DNA of 64,000 bases from Panopea generosa (GCA_029582155.1 CM055907.1:12122133-12186132); one strand, 5' to 3'. Shown: positions 24,111-36,305, counted from the first letter of the stretch. Program-made: numbers and translations. Notes: generated by a model not told the origin, from the letters alone.

Positions 24111-25177
24111 TTTTAGCAGGTTAAAGTTTGTAGTACAAAGCATTGAGCTTAGATGTTTGACAAATAGGGTCAGTTTTTCAGGTTTTTTTGTTTTTTTTAC
24201 AGGAGTATTTCAACTATAGATCCATTTTCATGAACTGATACAGAAATATTGCCCTCTGATGTGAAGTTAGTGGCCTATATTGTATATATATATATGTATA
24301 AAACTGAAAAACTTAGAATGTAAAAAGATATCCAGCATTGGTAAACTGTATGTGTTGGTACAAGACTATAGAACCATTAACAACAACTGGTATATTACCA
24401 TATGATATGAAGGTAGTGCATTATTGTATCTCATATGTAAACATTGATAAACTAATCTTGAAACAGAAGATCATCTCAACTATAGCTTACACTATATTTT
24501 AAATTCTGGTTGAAATTATTTCAGGTAATGTTTAATTTGTATATTAGCATCGCTTGACCAACTCATATTATTCTGACCATGCAATTGAAGTATTTCGGGT
24601 TATTATACGCACATGACGTGCCTTAAGTTAGGTATTGGCAAACCTACTGAGGTTGTTTGTTAGCAATGGTTAATGAATTTATTAAGCAATTTAAAGCTTA
24701 AAAGACAAATGTAACAAATGACAAATGCTGAATTAAATAATATTAAGGCAATACGGCCCATCCATTCACTTTGTTGTTTTCAAAAATACATAAGTGTTGA
24801 TAATGAAAATAAATAGTGTTGGTGAATTATTTTGCTAGACAAGCAATTAACTTAACCACCCCTAACTTTTAATTGTCTTCCATTTGGTACTTGTTTCCTG
24901 AAAAAGCTGTTGATTTAGAACAGCACGAAATAGTCGAGCGTGCTGTCCCGCCGACAGCTCTTGGTAATGTTTGTTGTCAGAATAATTAATGTCGTTAAAA
25001 TTGCCTTCGAAAAACAAAGTAGGTGGGATGCATATGTTTTTGTAGCTATCTATCTTCGAAAGAAACAACACTTCAGGAAGAGGAAGAAACACATATGTTC
25101 TTTGCATTTGATTAAGAAGTGGTTTATACAACTTCAGGTGTCATAAATACTCTACTGGGAAGAGATTAATATAACAG
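24111..25177. other. Non-coding stretch
   Basis: No supported gene. Overlapping opposite-strand frames of 68 and 89 codons at 24862-25146 have no family resemblance or splice context that I can recognise. Confidence 0.4.
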
Positions 25178-25243
25178 ACAATCAGAACATCGCATATTTC
25201 GAACGTTTACGGAAATTACCGAGCGATGTTCCGATTGTGAAAC
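25178..25243. repeat. Hairpin with 16-bp arms
   Basis: ACAATCAGAACATCGC pairs with GCGATGTTCCGATTGT with one mismatch across about 30 bases. No terminal or target duplication was seen. Confidence 0.55.
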
Positions 25244-26411
25244 GGGCTAATCGTCTTGATCATCATCGACACTTGCTTTTATAAAAGACAAACATCTTCG
25301 CTATTTGGGCAGAAAAATGTTTGAATCTTAAAATACGATTAGATTGACTGAGATAAACACTTTCATAATAGTTATGTTCACAACTAAAATTAGAAAAAAA
25401 ATATATATTTTATTCAGACAAAAGATTGCCGGTTGTTTGTTAAAAATTAAAAACAATCATGAAAGCGAAATATAAGTGGAATTCAATGATATCATCTGAT
25501 TATTTGAATTAACAAATCAAACACATTTTTCAGAACCTTAACAAGATTGTACCAAGAAGAAACTGTCAAAGACGTTTGTCTTTTAGAAATGCAAGAAAGA
25601 GTATAAACTCCAATATTTTGTAATATAAGGGAAATAAATCGTGTTTTTTTACTCAAATCGTATAACTGATTTATTTCCCATTCTGAACTATAAGAATTTC
25701 TCTTATACAATTTGTTGATATATAAAAGAAGTCTGAATATTAATTTCGCTCAATGTCAAGGTCACTGTTGCTAAGAATAGATGGTTTTAGGGTTCTGTTC
25801 AATGCTTGTTGATGAATTTTCATAAGTAAGTTTGTTTTATGAAAAAAGAAGCTTGGTATTACTTTTTATGTCAATGACTCAAGGTCGAGGTAACTGTAAC
25901 AAAAAACAGAAAATGTTTTTTGGTCAATAAATAGCGTGATTTCGCATTGAAATATGCTGAAGGCATTTCATAGCTAAGTTACTGAAAACAATTAACACAC
26001 CTTGTTATGTATGTATTACAATAAAAACATTCAGATGCTGCAAGGAGAGATCGTCGTGGTGTTGGACCCCTTTGTTTTAAGCTTTTTTTATATTAGAGTG
26101 TGGCAAAGTATGCCATGTGACAAAACAGCTTTTTAACACACTATCGTAGTTTTGTATGATTCAGTAAACATTTTATATACATGTTTATCACATAATTTGC
26201 GGTGTTGGAGTGTAATAAACCCGTATAATTCGGTTCCAGTATGTGAGATGCCGAACTACTTTTCGACTTGCCAGAATACATTAATTAATACAGAATATAT
26301 AAAATACGTCAAATTGACGTTATGTTCAGACGTTACGTCATACGACGACTGACTGAAACTTAATTGGCCGATTTAGTTTCGTTCATTATAGAGATGATAT
26401 GTTAAATATGT
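25244..26411. other. Non-coding stretch
   Basis: AT-rich. No gene or clear element recognised. Confidence 0.45.
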
Positions 26412-26436
26412 GACGATTGATTGGTTGATTGATTGG

Positions 26437-26491
<55 letters not shown>

Positions 26492-26763
26492 TTAAGCGTT
26501 ATTTTCATGCCATCGAGGGCTAACAGACGATCAGTTATCATAATCACTGTTTCCTGGGATCCTGAAAAGTTAAACAGTACTCGAGTACACCCCATCTCCG
26601 CAAGTAACTGATAATTTCCCCACTTGAATCAGCGGCGAGAGACGATTTATTGGACACCATGTCGTATATCAATCATCACGGAAAATGTTGCCGAGCGGGA
26701 ATTCAAACTCACGACTCCTGCATTGATAGTCAGACGTGTAACCGACTGAGCTAATCGAGCCCG
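26412..26763 (-). mobile_element. SINE family 1, near full-length, with (GATT)n tail
   Basis: On the minus strand the order is tRNA head (about 26763-26690, ATTAGCTCAGTCGG as read on minus), body, GTTAGCCCTCGATGGC and a long ATTCAATCAATCAATC tail seen on plus as 26412-26487. The tetranucleotide tail is the SINE 3' end. Confidence 0.85.
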
Positions 26764-28323
26764 GCGTTATGTGATGAAAACGATTAAATTCGTTGGAAAA
26801 AAAATATTTGTTTTATTAAAATCGTTGGCAAAAATAATATGCTGCTCGGTAGAGATAAATATAACATATTGTTGTCAACTTGTTTAATAAATTCATTTAT
26901 ATACATACTGAATCTGATGAGTAAATAGGGGCAATCAGTCTCCTCTTGTTTTAAACATTTGCTAACCTTCCCATATTTTAGGAATTAGCAAGTATTTCCC
27001 CTTCTGCAATATATTAACTTCCCTTTAAATCCATGTAGATCTGTTACGAGTATAAGTAGTATATTATATAAGCATATCGACAGCGGTTGGTAACTTTTGA
27101 AATACTAAGGTTGTTAGAAACCAACAAATGTGGCTAGCCGATTGTTAGCTTGTTGACTGCTCCGTACTTAAAATAGTAGTTAGTACTGTACATGCTGTCT
27201 AAAATAAACTCAAATGTCGTCTCCAAAACAAAGTTGAAACAAGTGATTCAGAAAGCACCATTGCTCACATTTGAATTTCTTCCAAGCAAATATTCGAGAC
27301 CAGTGTCTATCTTGGCCACGCGTCATTTCAAGCCAAGCTCGGGCGGAATGTCCAAAGTTGGCTTTTTTCAATGTTATTCTGAGTCGGACTCGAGTCGAAT
27401 GTTAGATTTGTAGTCTGCCAGCATTTTCTCCCAGAATTCATTGTGCTATGCTCTATTATCCTCGGTCAATGTTGGAAGTGTCTTGCAATATTTAACCTAC
27501 ACTTGAACACTCGTGCATCGAACATTATGACACGGCTATATTAACATATTCCATCTGGAATCTGTAGTGTATTTTTAAACATGCCTATTTACTTACATAT
27601 ACTTCCGTGCAAACTAGTCCGATGTATAAACCAAATTTAAAAATAATTATGAAAAAATGCTGATTTGTTATGATCTAAATAATGTTAAACTGTCATCTCA
27701 TGTCATCTCATGAGGAACAGGCGTATGGCAATGTACTTCCAGGCTCCAAAGACAATGCTGAAACTGAATATTAGGGGAGGGACGGCCCACTTGCAACCCA
27801 TCCCCCGGTGCCTACGCCTATGAGTTAATAAATTAACCGAAAACACGGTTTGCCCTCACTCACATATTGAAAATTTATTGAAAATCTATACACCCCAAAC
27901 ATGAAATCCTTAATCCGTCACTGTATACGATGTGTTACAGTTGTAAACCATGCTGCGAAATATTGATACTGTCGGCATGGTCATCGTTTTGTATAATAAA
28001 AGTAACGTAAGAAAATACATGCATGAACGCAGGCATACACCCAGTGGTGGAAAATGATAACGAATTTGAAATGTTCTTTCTTGCGTCTTCAGAACTCTTT
28101 CTCCGAGATCGTTATCCCATACATCACGAGCAGGTGAGGTGAGCTGAAATAGTATTGCTAGTCTTTATAATAACTACCATGTCCTGCATGTTTATTAGAA
28201 GCATTACGACTCGAGCGCAGTCCATGTTCTATTTAATTAATCGGTAAATTTAGACAAATTAGTAAGTAAACTGGTGTGAACTCTGAGGCTGCATCCCGGT
28301 CAACTCATTGAGATATTCGCGTA
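26764..28323. other. Upstream region of the transporter gene
   Basis: No gene assigned. A 73-codon ATG frame at 27192-27413 has no recognisable domain. The promoter of the transporter presumably lies in the last few hundred bases, but no convincing TATA or initiator was identified. Confidence 0.4.
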
Positions 28324-28531
28324 ATGGCGGCATTAGAAACGAGAGCTGCAGGTTCAGCTGCAAGAACGGTTAATGTTGCCCCTGGTGATGATACTGCTAA
28401 AGATGAAGACATGGTTCGGCCCAAGCCGCAGATTGGACTTCTTGGTGCTACAACATTCGGCATGGGCTGCATTATCGGCTCAGGGATATTTATTTCACCA
28501 AAAGGAGCTTTAAAGTACACGGGGTCTGTAG
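28324..28531 (+). CDS. transporter exon 1
   Basis: 69 codons plus one base. Hydrophilic N-terminus, then helix 1 with CIIGSGIFISPKGALKY. Donor GTAAGG at 28532. Confidence 0.9.
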
Positions 28532-30959
28532 GTAAGGCAATCGTTTTTTTTATCCCGGCATGCATTGCTTGAATTAATAAAGGTACGATCTAATAAACTT
28601 CAGTTTAGTTGTAGGTCAGTGTTCAATGTGGAGCGTGTGGTCCGGTGACCCAAGATCGGAGGGGGTAGGGGTTCGATCCTCCGCCGCAGCCATGTGTGGT
28701 GTCCTTGGGCAGACACCTTATCCGTAAATGCTTAGTACCGGTTCTATCCAGAAACATTTCGAGTGTGATTTGTCTAAATTTGTGCGATGAATACAATTAC
28801 CAGAGTAGTGCCTTTCCATTAAAATTTTATAAGATTCGAATAGAATAGAATAGAAACCATAAATGCCTTGTTGTGTTTATTTTTTTGTAAGGCAAATGTA
28901 CATTCCTAGTATCTCCATATGTGTTATACTCATTTGTGATTTGATAACCTTTATTTCACAAATTTACTGTTATTTGTCCAATATTATTTATTCGCGAAAT
29001 GTTGAATTCGTGACGTTCGAAAAGTGAAAACCGTCAGAAATGCATTTTTTTCGGATATTGTAAACATTCGGACAGTGAATAGCAAATTTGAATTCACGAG
29101 GGTTGAAATTAGCGAATAAAAGTGAAAAATAAAGCTGTTTCTCGCTAATAAAAAGTATTTTACAGCAATTTGACAAAGATATAAATACAGAAAACATGTA
29201 CATGGTATTCTGCTAAATACAAGTTTATCCCAGAACAGGATATTGCAAATCACCGAGGTAGTCTGATGAATTTAATCAAGCAATCAGAAACTTTATCAGA
29301 ATCGCGTTCAGTTTTTTTAAAAGACGTTTGTCTTCCAGCAAAGCAAACATCAAAGTTGATCAAGATAACACCTCATTTATCGTGTGAGCTATCTGCATGG
29401 GAGGCGTGTTTGTTTTCTTTTTTTATTCCCTTTATTTTTTTTTTTAATAATTCATTTTAAGGCTTTCAATGTATTAGACTGACCAACGGAAATTATTTTT
29501 ATGTAATCTTTCATTTCAAATAGTTATTTAGTTTTAAACATCCAGAGAGTTGATTAATGTAAAGTATTCGATCAGGTTGCGGATGGCATGCATTTCTTGT
29601 CTATAAAAAAGTAACCAAGAGAAACATTCGAATACATATTTTCTATCGTAAATTTCATCTTTACATTTGAAACACTGTTTTCTTTCAGGAATGAGCCTCG
29701 TGGTTTGGTCTGTATCCGGCATTATGACCATGGTGTTTGGCCTTGTATACGGCGAACTGGGCACGTTAGTACCGCATTCTGGTGGCGACTATACGTACAT
29801 TTACATGGGCATCGGTGCCGTTCCAGCCTTCCTGATCTTTTGGGCCCAACAACTGATTGGAAATTCGTCTGGATTGACTGTACTGTCATTGGTTTTCGCG
29901 GATTATTTTTGTACGCCAATATTTGGTTCTTGTGGTGCCCCTGACGGTTTACGTAAAACAATAGCTGCAGTCATGCTCACTACCTTGTGTATTACTAATA
30001 TAATTAGCGTCAAGATTGCAGAATCAACACAAATTATTTTTACTATAGCAAAGATATCAGCACTTGCGATTATTTCAGTTGGTGGTATAGTTGTTTTAGC
30101 TGAAGGAAGGACAGAGAACCTTCAAGACACGTTTGAAGGCTCGTCAACACGTGTCGATTCGTATGTACTGGCATTGTACAGTTGCATGTTTGCATACTCT
30201 GCAGCTCAGCGCATCAACGAAATAACCGAAGAACTCGTTGATCCGAAACGCAACATACCACGTGCCATTGTGATATCCGTTGCAGGCTCAACTGTGATAT
30301 ACATATTAGCGAATATATCGTACTTTGCTTTAATTTCAAAGTCGGAATTTTTAAAATCTTCGGCAGTTGCATACGACTGCGGACGTAAGGTAATAAAACC
30401 CGCCGCTATTATCATACCAATCAGCGTGATGTGTTCGGTGTTTGGAGCATCTAACGGACAGGGATTTGCAACTGGAAGAGTCGTGTTCGCGGCTGCGCGC
30501 AAGAACCAGTTTCCGGAAGTTTTCTCGTATCTCCACGCGAATACCGCAATTCCCGTGATTTCAATTATATCAACCCACGGTATAGCACTACTAATGCTTA
30601 TTCCCGGAGAAATAGAACCTCTCATAAACCTGCTCAGTTTCATAGGCTCCGTCGTCATCCTGTTAACGACAATTTCCCTCCTTAGGATACGATCAAAAGT
30701 GAAAATAGAGGATCAGGTATTCCGGACCCCTCTTGTTATACCATTGCTTTCCATTCTAATGTGTTTGTTTTTGATTATCGGTCCGTTCGTTTCGAGTCCT
30801 CGAATAGAATTGTTGTACGGCATCGCGATTCTGTTTGCGGGACTTGTGTTTTATGTGCCTTTTGTTTATTTTAAGTTGACTATTCCGGGGTTTGATCACG
30901 TGGTGATTTTTATCCAATTACTTTTCCAAATTTGTCCAACACCAAAAGTAGATTACTGA
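28324..30959 (+). CDS. SLC7-family amino-acid transporter (LAT / b0,+AT-like), two exons
   Basis: Join 28324-28531 and 29689-30959 (donor GTAAGG, acceptor TTCTTTCAG, split Gly codon), 492 residues. This is a plasma-membrane L-type amino-acid exchanger light chain of the APC superfamily with 12 expected membrane spans. Residues 52-56 are GSGIF, the unwound part of helix 1 that holds the substrate backbone. YGELGTLVPHSGGDYTYIY (90-108) is the LAT signature. Cys151, in FGSCGAPDG between helices 3 and 4, sits where family members form the disulfide with a heavy chain (rBAT/4F2hc). ITEELVDPKRNIPRAI (248-263) follows helix 6. ATG at 28324 is the first in frame and gives the usual hydrophilic N-terminus. 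Unusual points: helix 6 carries AYSAAQRIN where relatives have a Gly-Trp pair, and the whole body is one exon. Heavy-chain pairing is inferred. Exact paralogue uncertain. Confidence 0.9.
28625..28765 (+). mobile_element. SINE family 2 copy in transporter intron 1
   Basis: tRNA-like B box GGGGTTCGATCCTCCGCCGC, then CTTAGTACCGGTTCTATCCA. The same body is at 41170-41365 (plus) and 35050-35205, 35905-36035, 47585-47693 and 48262-48335 (minus). Confidence 0.7.
28766..29688 (+). other. Rest of transporter intron 1
   Basis: Non-coding intron sequence. No further exon or element recognised. Confidence 0.6.
29689..30959 (+). CDS. transporter exon 2 (helices 2-12)
   Basis: Acceptor AG at 29687-29688, TGA at 30957-30959. 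Carries all remaining membrane segments without interruption. Confidence 0.92.
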
Positions 30960-32423
30960 AGGCCGTCATGTGGTTTTGTATTCATGGTGTTTGACGAGAA
31001 CCAATTAAACAGTCATTAATCAGCACTGTGCGATGGAGAGTTCTTTTAAATGTAAATTCCATGTATTACTAATCGCCATGTCAACTGCTTTGTACCTCCA
31101 TCGTGCTTGGTTTTGGTTTACAAAGCAGCACATATGTGTCGTTGTGAACTTTAATAAGCAATGAATGGTTTGCATCAAATTTACCATTTTCCAAACAGTT
31201 TTCTTTCTTTTTTAATGATGTATATTAACCAGGTCAGCTTTACAGTCTAAGAAGACTCCTGACCTTTAACTGGAAGAAGAAGAAGATATTCAGTTATATT
31301 GTGTTTTTTTCCCCGTTATTTTAACAGAAAAAAAAGAAACAACCACAAAAATCAAATGTCATTGAATTCGAAGGAATGTCTTAAAATCTGAAATGTGTAT
31401 TTGCATTGGATCTAAAACAGGTGTACTATATTTTCTATTGCTTTCAGTTTGTTTTACAAATATGCCTCTTTCCTACATAAAGATGTTTTGATCTTGTGCA
31501 AACCATTTTCAAACACAATGTTTAGATTTGATTCTAAAGCAAAATTTAACAAACAGCCCAACAGCAAGTTTTGAAAGAAAAATAATAAGGTCTATATATT
31601 AAAGGGCAAGGTTGATTTTGGGACTTTTGATTTTTACATAGGAATTCTATGTGATAACAGATACATGTAGTTATCATTTTTTCATCTATAAGTTCTTCAC
31701 AGAATAAGTACATTGAAAATTTGAAAAGAAGTGACAGGTGAAATAAGATGAGCGTTTTTAATCCAATTATCTTTAAAGAACTCCATCTTCATAAATTATT
31801 ATGGTGAACGAATGAAACACAAACAAATCGTAGCGTATAATATTATAATCATGTTTTTATCACATATTTATTTCTAACAATAAAATAAAGTATAACACGG
31901 TATACAGTACTATAAAGTGTATAACAATAAAAAATAATGCTAAATATAAAAAAGGCCCTAGACAATTAAGATTTCTAGAATTCAATTAAACCTTGAATAT
32001 TTACATGTATGACGTCACACACAGACATATGGAAAGATATGTCGTTAATTAATAATATTGTTCAATGCAGCATGTGTTAATTACCTTTTAACCAATCCAT
32101 ATCTTACACGTATATTGCTATTATATGTGCCCAACAAACGATCAACAAATAACTGTTATGTGGCATCGAGACAGTTAGTGCGTGGAATATCAGTGGAATA
32201 TAGCCACAAACAATGTTTTGAATATTTAAGTTTCACTAAATGCAAATGTCTATGAAATATTTTTTTTCTAACAATAAAGTTCATTTATTTATTTGATATA
32301 TGTTTCTCTAATAATATTAATAACAATAATATTTTAAATCACAGTCTAGTTATAAAGTCACCTCTCTCTCTCTAATATTACATTTTTATTATTTTATCTA
32401 CAACTCAGCTAAATCGTCATTCA
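30960..32423. other. Convergent intergenic region
   Basis: 3' ends of the transporter (+) and LRR gene (-) face each other here. Possible signals: ATTAAA at 31004-31009 and AATAAA near 31880 for the transporter; TTTATT at 32385-32390 and 32284-32289 (AATAAA on minus) for the LRR gene. No gene seen. Confidence 0.5.
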
Positions 32424-34835
32424 CTAACCGGAAGCACTACCAGTCGGAATTGGTGGAGCAGATTTGGCGCCATTCTTCATTTTCAACTTTGGTGAATTTT
32501 TGCCTTTCTTTCTGCGTGCTTTCGGACTGACTTGTGTCTCGGATGTGACTGGCTTTGGGCGATCACGTGGTTGCCTTGTTTTTACGGACGACTGCTCTGC
32601 CATGCCGACGTTTGCTTTAGCCCGCAAATTCTCCCAAGCTTTGGGGAAACCTCGCGTAATCTTATTGGATGTTACATCTAACTCTTTTAGGTTTGGTATT
32701 TTGCATATACTCTCGGGCAGCACTTCGATGATGTTATCGGACAAATCGAGAACTTCGAGAGACTTGAGCTTGTCCATTTCTCCCGGAAGTGCAGTGAGGT
32801 CATTTCCGGCGGCTTTGAGTTCTCTCAACCTGTAAAGGTACGGAAAACCTATCGGCATTTCGTCTATATGGTTCTGACTCAGGTTCAGCACCAGTAGCGA
32901 TGCGAGGACATCGATCCTGTCAGTCGGGAATGTGAGGAGTTCATTATTGGATAAGTTCATGTCTGTGAGTTTGTTCAGACGACCAAAGTTCTCTGGAAGT
33001 AACTTCATTTTGTTGAAAGCCAGATTAAGCGTCTGCAGCGACATACACGAGAGCAGTGCCGGAGCAAATTCTTCTATATGGTTATCAGTCATGGACAGAT
33101 TCTGAAGCTTTGACATGACATTGATGTTTGTCGGAAGTGACGACATCTCGTTTTGGTTGGCTTCCAACGATTCAAGACCGCGTAACTTGCAGATGTTGTC
33201 TCCGAGGGATTTGAGACTGTTGTTTGACACGTTGAGGTGTTTAAGCATGCGCAAATTATAAACACTCGGTGGGATTTCGTCCAGTCCCAAATTGCACAGT
33301 TCCAATGACGTTAAGTTTCGCAGATGGTCCTTGTCGCCAATGACAACAAGAGCTGAGCGATGGTCGGTATGATTCACTGTGAGAGGGTTGTCTGACAGGT
33401 TCAGTTCACAGAGAGTCTTTGGTATATTGAGCTCAGTAAAACCGTTGCTAGAAATGTCAAGGACGCGAATCTGATAAAGAAAGTCAATAGAACGTGGCAT
33501 ACCTGCTATCTCGTTATGGCTCATTTTGAATTCTTCCAAATTCCTCAACTTTCTCAAATCTGGTGGTAGAGCAGTCAACTTGTTGTGAGATATATCCAAA
33601 TGAGTAAGCACTTGACCAACACCGATTGTGTCCGGAAGAGTGGTTAACTTGTTTTTGGCCACAAACAATCTTTTAAGAGTTTGGATATTGCCAACACAGT
33701 CTGGCAACACTTTTATTTTATTGTCGGAAACATTCAATGTTACCAAATTTTTCATGGTAGAGATCTCAAGTGGTATCACATCAATTTCATTTTTGGATAC
33801 ATTTAAATGTTCCAGAGATTTGAGAAACACAGAAAACTTCATAGAGTTCAGTTTGTTCTCAGATGCGTCCAATGTCTGCAGACAACTGCATTCCTTCAGT
33901 CCTTCCGGTAAGTACTCCAGCTGGTTTCCGGATATATCCAGCTCTCGCAGTTTCTTCAGCTTCTGAATATCGTCCGGAAGTACGGGCATTTCGTTGTGTC
34001 CCAGAAGCAATGTGTCGAGCGCTGGGCCCAGGTACCAGAGTTCCTCTGGTAGTTCTTTTATATTGTTGTGAGACAAATTGAAGTAATGTAAAAAGCGGAC
34101 TTTTCCTATTTGTGGCGGAAGTTCGTCAATGGAATTATGGGAAAGGTCGAGCCATGTCAGTCTTGTTAGCTTTTCTATGGATTCTGGCAGATGGCTGATT
34201 CCATTGTGAGACAGGTCCATTTTTTGGATGTTGGGTTTCTTTACGGTTGCCGGGGGCATGTCCGTAAGCTTGTTGTGAGACAGTATGATTGTGGCCGTCA
34301 GTTCGTAAACTCCTTTCTTGAACGATTTAATCTGGTTATAGGAAAGGTCAGCAAACAAAAGCGATGGGGATTTTCCTATGTTTTTCGGTAAGGCACGGAT
34401 TTTGTTGTTTGAGGCATAAAGCGTAGCCAAGCCTGTGGCTTTATGTATTGCTGGGGGCAACTTTTTTATGTTGTTGTTTGTAATGTCCAGGTATATCAGT
34501 TTTTTCAAACGCGATACAGAGCCAGGAAAGGCACCGAGGGCGTTGTTTCGAATGTTAATGTATTCGATGTTTTCAAGAGCTGCTACCGACTTCGGTAATC
34601 GTTTCAGTCTGTTGTTTTCACAATTGAGTTTTAGTGTTAATTCGCATAGCTCCTCGTTTGTCCAGACCTCAATGGGCAACGATTTCAAATTACACGTGCC
34701 GAATTTCAGATGGACCTTATTGTTTTCCAGCCGTTTGATGTGTTTCTTTAATGAGTCGTTGAGAGCGACGATCTTGCTGCCCGGACCCGTCGCCGGCGGC
34801 GGCTTATCGTCCTTCTTTTTACGCCGTGCACTCAT
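32424..34835 (-). CDS. Intronless leucine-rich-repeat protein, 803 residues
   Basis: A single open frame from ATG at 34835 to a stop at 32424. Residues about 45-735 are about 29 tandem ~23-residue LRRs of the LPxxI/LxxLDLSxNxL type (for example LTWLDLSHNSIDELPPQI), the kind found in SHOC2- and LRRD1-like intracellular proteins. There is no signal peptide, membrane segment or kinase/death domain. The N-terminus (MSARRKKKDDKPPPATG) and the last 66 residues are basic and disordered, with KARRKKGKNSPKLKMKNGAK. The ATG has A at -3. A gap in repeat regularity around residues 480-510 (NHTDHRSALVVIGDKDH) marks an insertion between repeats. Such proteins act as scaffolds; the partner is unknown. Absence of introns is striking for an LRR gene this long and could mean retroposition or an intron-poor lineage. 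Confidence 0.9.
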   Translation of the reverse strand: MSARRKKKDDKPPPATGPGSKIVALNDSLKKHIKRLENNKVHLKFGTCNLKSLPIEVWTNEELCELTLKLNCENNRLKRLPKSVAALENIEYINIRNNALGAFPGSVSRLKKLIYLDITNNNIKKLPPAIHKATGLATLYASNNKIRALPKNIGKSPSLLFADLSYNQIKSFKKGVYELTATIILSHNKLTDMPPATVKKPNIQKMDLSHNGISHLPESIEKLTRLTWLDLSHNSIDELPPQIGKVRFLHYFNLSHNNIKELPEELWYLGPALDTLLLGHNEMPVLPDDIQKLKKLRELDISGNQLEYLPEGLKECSCLQTLDASENKLNSMKFSVFLKSLEHLNVSKNEIDVIPLEISTMKNLVTLNVSDNKIKVLPDCVGNIQTLKRLFVAKNKLTTLPDTIGVGQVLTHLDISHNKLTALPPDLRKLRNLEEFKMSHNEIAGMPRSIDFLYQIRVLDISSNGFTELNIPKTLCELNLSDNPLTVNHTDHRSALVVIGDKDHLRNLTSLELCNLGLDEIPPSVYNLRMLKHLNVSNNSLKSLGDNICKLRGLESLEANQNEMSSLPTNINVMSKLQNLSMTDNHIEEFAPALLSCMSLQTLNLAFNKMKLLPENFGRLNKLTDMNLSNNELLTFPTDRIDVLASLLVLNLSQNHIDEMPIGFPYLYRLRELKAAGNDLTALPGEMDKLKSLEVLDLSDNIIEVLPESICKIPNLKELDVTSNKITRGFPKAWENLRAKANVGMAEQSSVKTRQPRDRPKPVTSETQVSPKARRKKGKNSPKLKMKNGAKSAPPIPTGSASG

Positions 34836-35049
34836 TTTGAGGACGACAGCTGTGGCTTGACACTAGACCCCTGATGTGACTTTCAGGTAACACTTGGCCT
34901 CATGTGACTGTTAGATAAGTGACACGTGCAGGACGTTATCTGTAAGTAGAGAAAACGAAATAGATAATGGTAAATTAACATTTCTGTAAGTAACCATGTG
35001 ATCATATACCATTCCATCTAGTGGTCGTGGACAAGCAATCAAATTACAA
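34836..35049 (-). other. 5' flank of the LRR gene
   Basis: Probable promoter/5' UTR on the minus strand. No clear core promoter motif identified. Confidence 0.35.
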
Positions 35050-35205
35050 ATTATACAAATCACACTCGGAAATATTCGTATTCCTGGGTAAAACCAGTAC
35101 TTGTCTTGCTCAAATACACCACACATAGCCGTGACGGAGGAACGAACCCATGACCTTCCGATTATGGATCCGATGTAGTGCCACTGGACGACGCTCTATC
35201 TCATG
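35050..35205 (-). mobile_element. SINE family 2, minus-strand copy
   Basis: TGGGTAAAACCAGTACTTG and GACGGAGGAACGAACCCATG are reverse complements of the family 2 body and B box. Confidence 0.65.
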
Positions 35206-35904
35206 ATCACGTACCACTCACCCCTGAGATCAAGGATTCGAGCCCAGTTCGGTACAAAACATGTGAGAACTAGCGTCAAAGATCAGTAGATTTTCTCATA
35301 TACATTTGCAGTTTTACATCAACCATGTCATAATCCGTACTTACGTTGAAAATGACGTTAAATTAAAGAACAGAGCAAGATAAGTTGGTCTACATGCAGA
35401 CTATCATCATTTGTAATTAGTAAACAAAGTGTTCTTTTCTACAAAATTCAATTCAATAAATAAACTGATGTAGTAAATTTTAAGACTGTACACGTAACTC
35501 TTTTTAAAATATTTACAGGTAATTCAAGTACCTTTGTCAAATGTTTACGGTCCTTTGTGTTGTTTACTTGGCTAAAATAAATACATTATACAACTGACTG
35601 TATAGCTAGTCGCCACATACACAGTGCATCCAATGTTGTGTAAATATTGTACTTAAAACATTGAAATATAATCCATTTGACTGATTGATCCACGGTAAAC
35701 ACATAATATGCGATACGTTAATCAAGTGTCGCAAACTGTGCACATTCAATCGATGTTTAACATATTTCTTAACTCCGGATAAAATTTAGCTTGGTTGAAC
35801 TTTATACATTTTACCCGACCGCATACATTACATAAGGCCAGAGAGAAACAAGTTAAACCTAAACTTCTTTATTTTACATCGATTGTAATGTTTTATTTAC
35901 AATT
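35206..35904. other. Non-coding stretch with a tRNA-like B-box fragment near 35230
   Basis: AAGGATTCGAGCCCAGTTCG at about 35232 resembles a B box; no full SINE recognised. The rest is anonymous AT-rich DNA. Confidence 0.35.
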
Positions 35905-36035
35905 TCAGACAAATCGCACTTGGTACCTGCGACAGCCAGTACTAAGTATATTAATGACACACCACAGATGACCGTGGCGGAGTATCGAACCCACAATTTT
36001 CTGATCCCGGGTTTAATGGTATACCACTTAACCAC
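35905..36035 (-). mobile_element. SINE family 2, diverged minus-strand copy
   Basis: CAAATCGCACTTGGTACC and GGCGGAGTATCGAACCCACA follow the family 2 order in reverse. Confidence 0.55.
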
Positions 36036-36267
36036 ATACATGTAACTAAGTGATTATTATAAGTGAATTTATATATTCACACCATTTAACTATAAACCCA
36101 TTAGCTTCATTAAGACATGTATGTTCCCCTTTGTAGTATATTATAGGTGCGTGTTTTACATGAAACGTTTGTCACTCAAATGTCAAGAATATAACACAGA
36201 TACATGCTCTGTAAAAAATATATTTAATCAATTCAATTTTATAAGGTAATTTGTTATACAAATCGAC

Positions 36268-36305
36268 TGTTAGCCCTCGATGGCAAAATAAATGACGCTA
36301 ACATT
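36268..36305 (+). mobile_element. SINE family 1 tail fragment
   Basis: CTGTTAGCCCTCGATGGC and AAATGACGCTAAC match the 3' part of family 1. Remainder missing. Confidence 0.6.

Noticed and set aside
26412-26487. Independent (GATT)n microsatellite or CRISPR-like array
   Set aside because: It is the tail of a minus-strand SINE; no spacers.
27192-27413. 73-codon ATG frame as a small gene
   Set aside because: No domain, no splice or promoter support.
30206-30658. 150-codon minus frame
   Set aside because: Antisense shadow of the transporter exon.
34435-34860. 141-codon plus frame
   Set aside because: Antisense shadow of the LRR gene.
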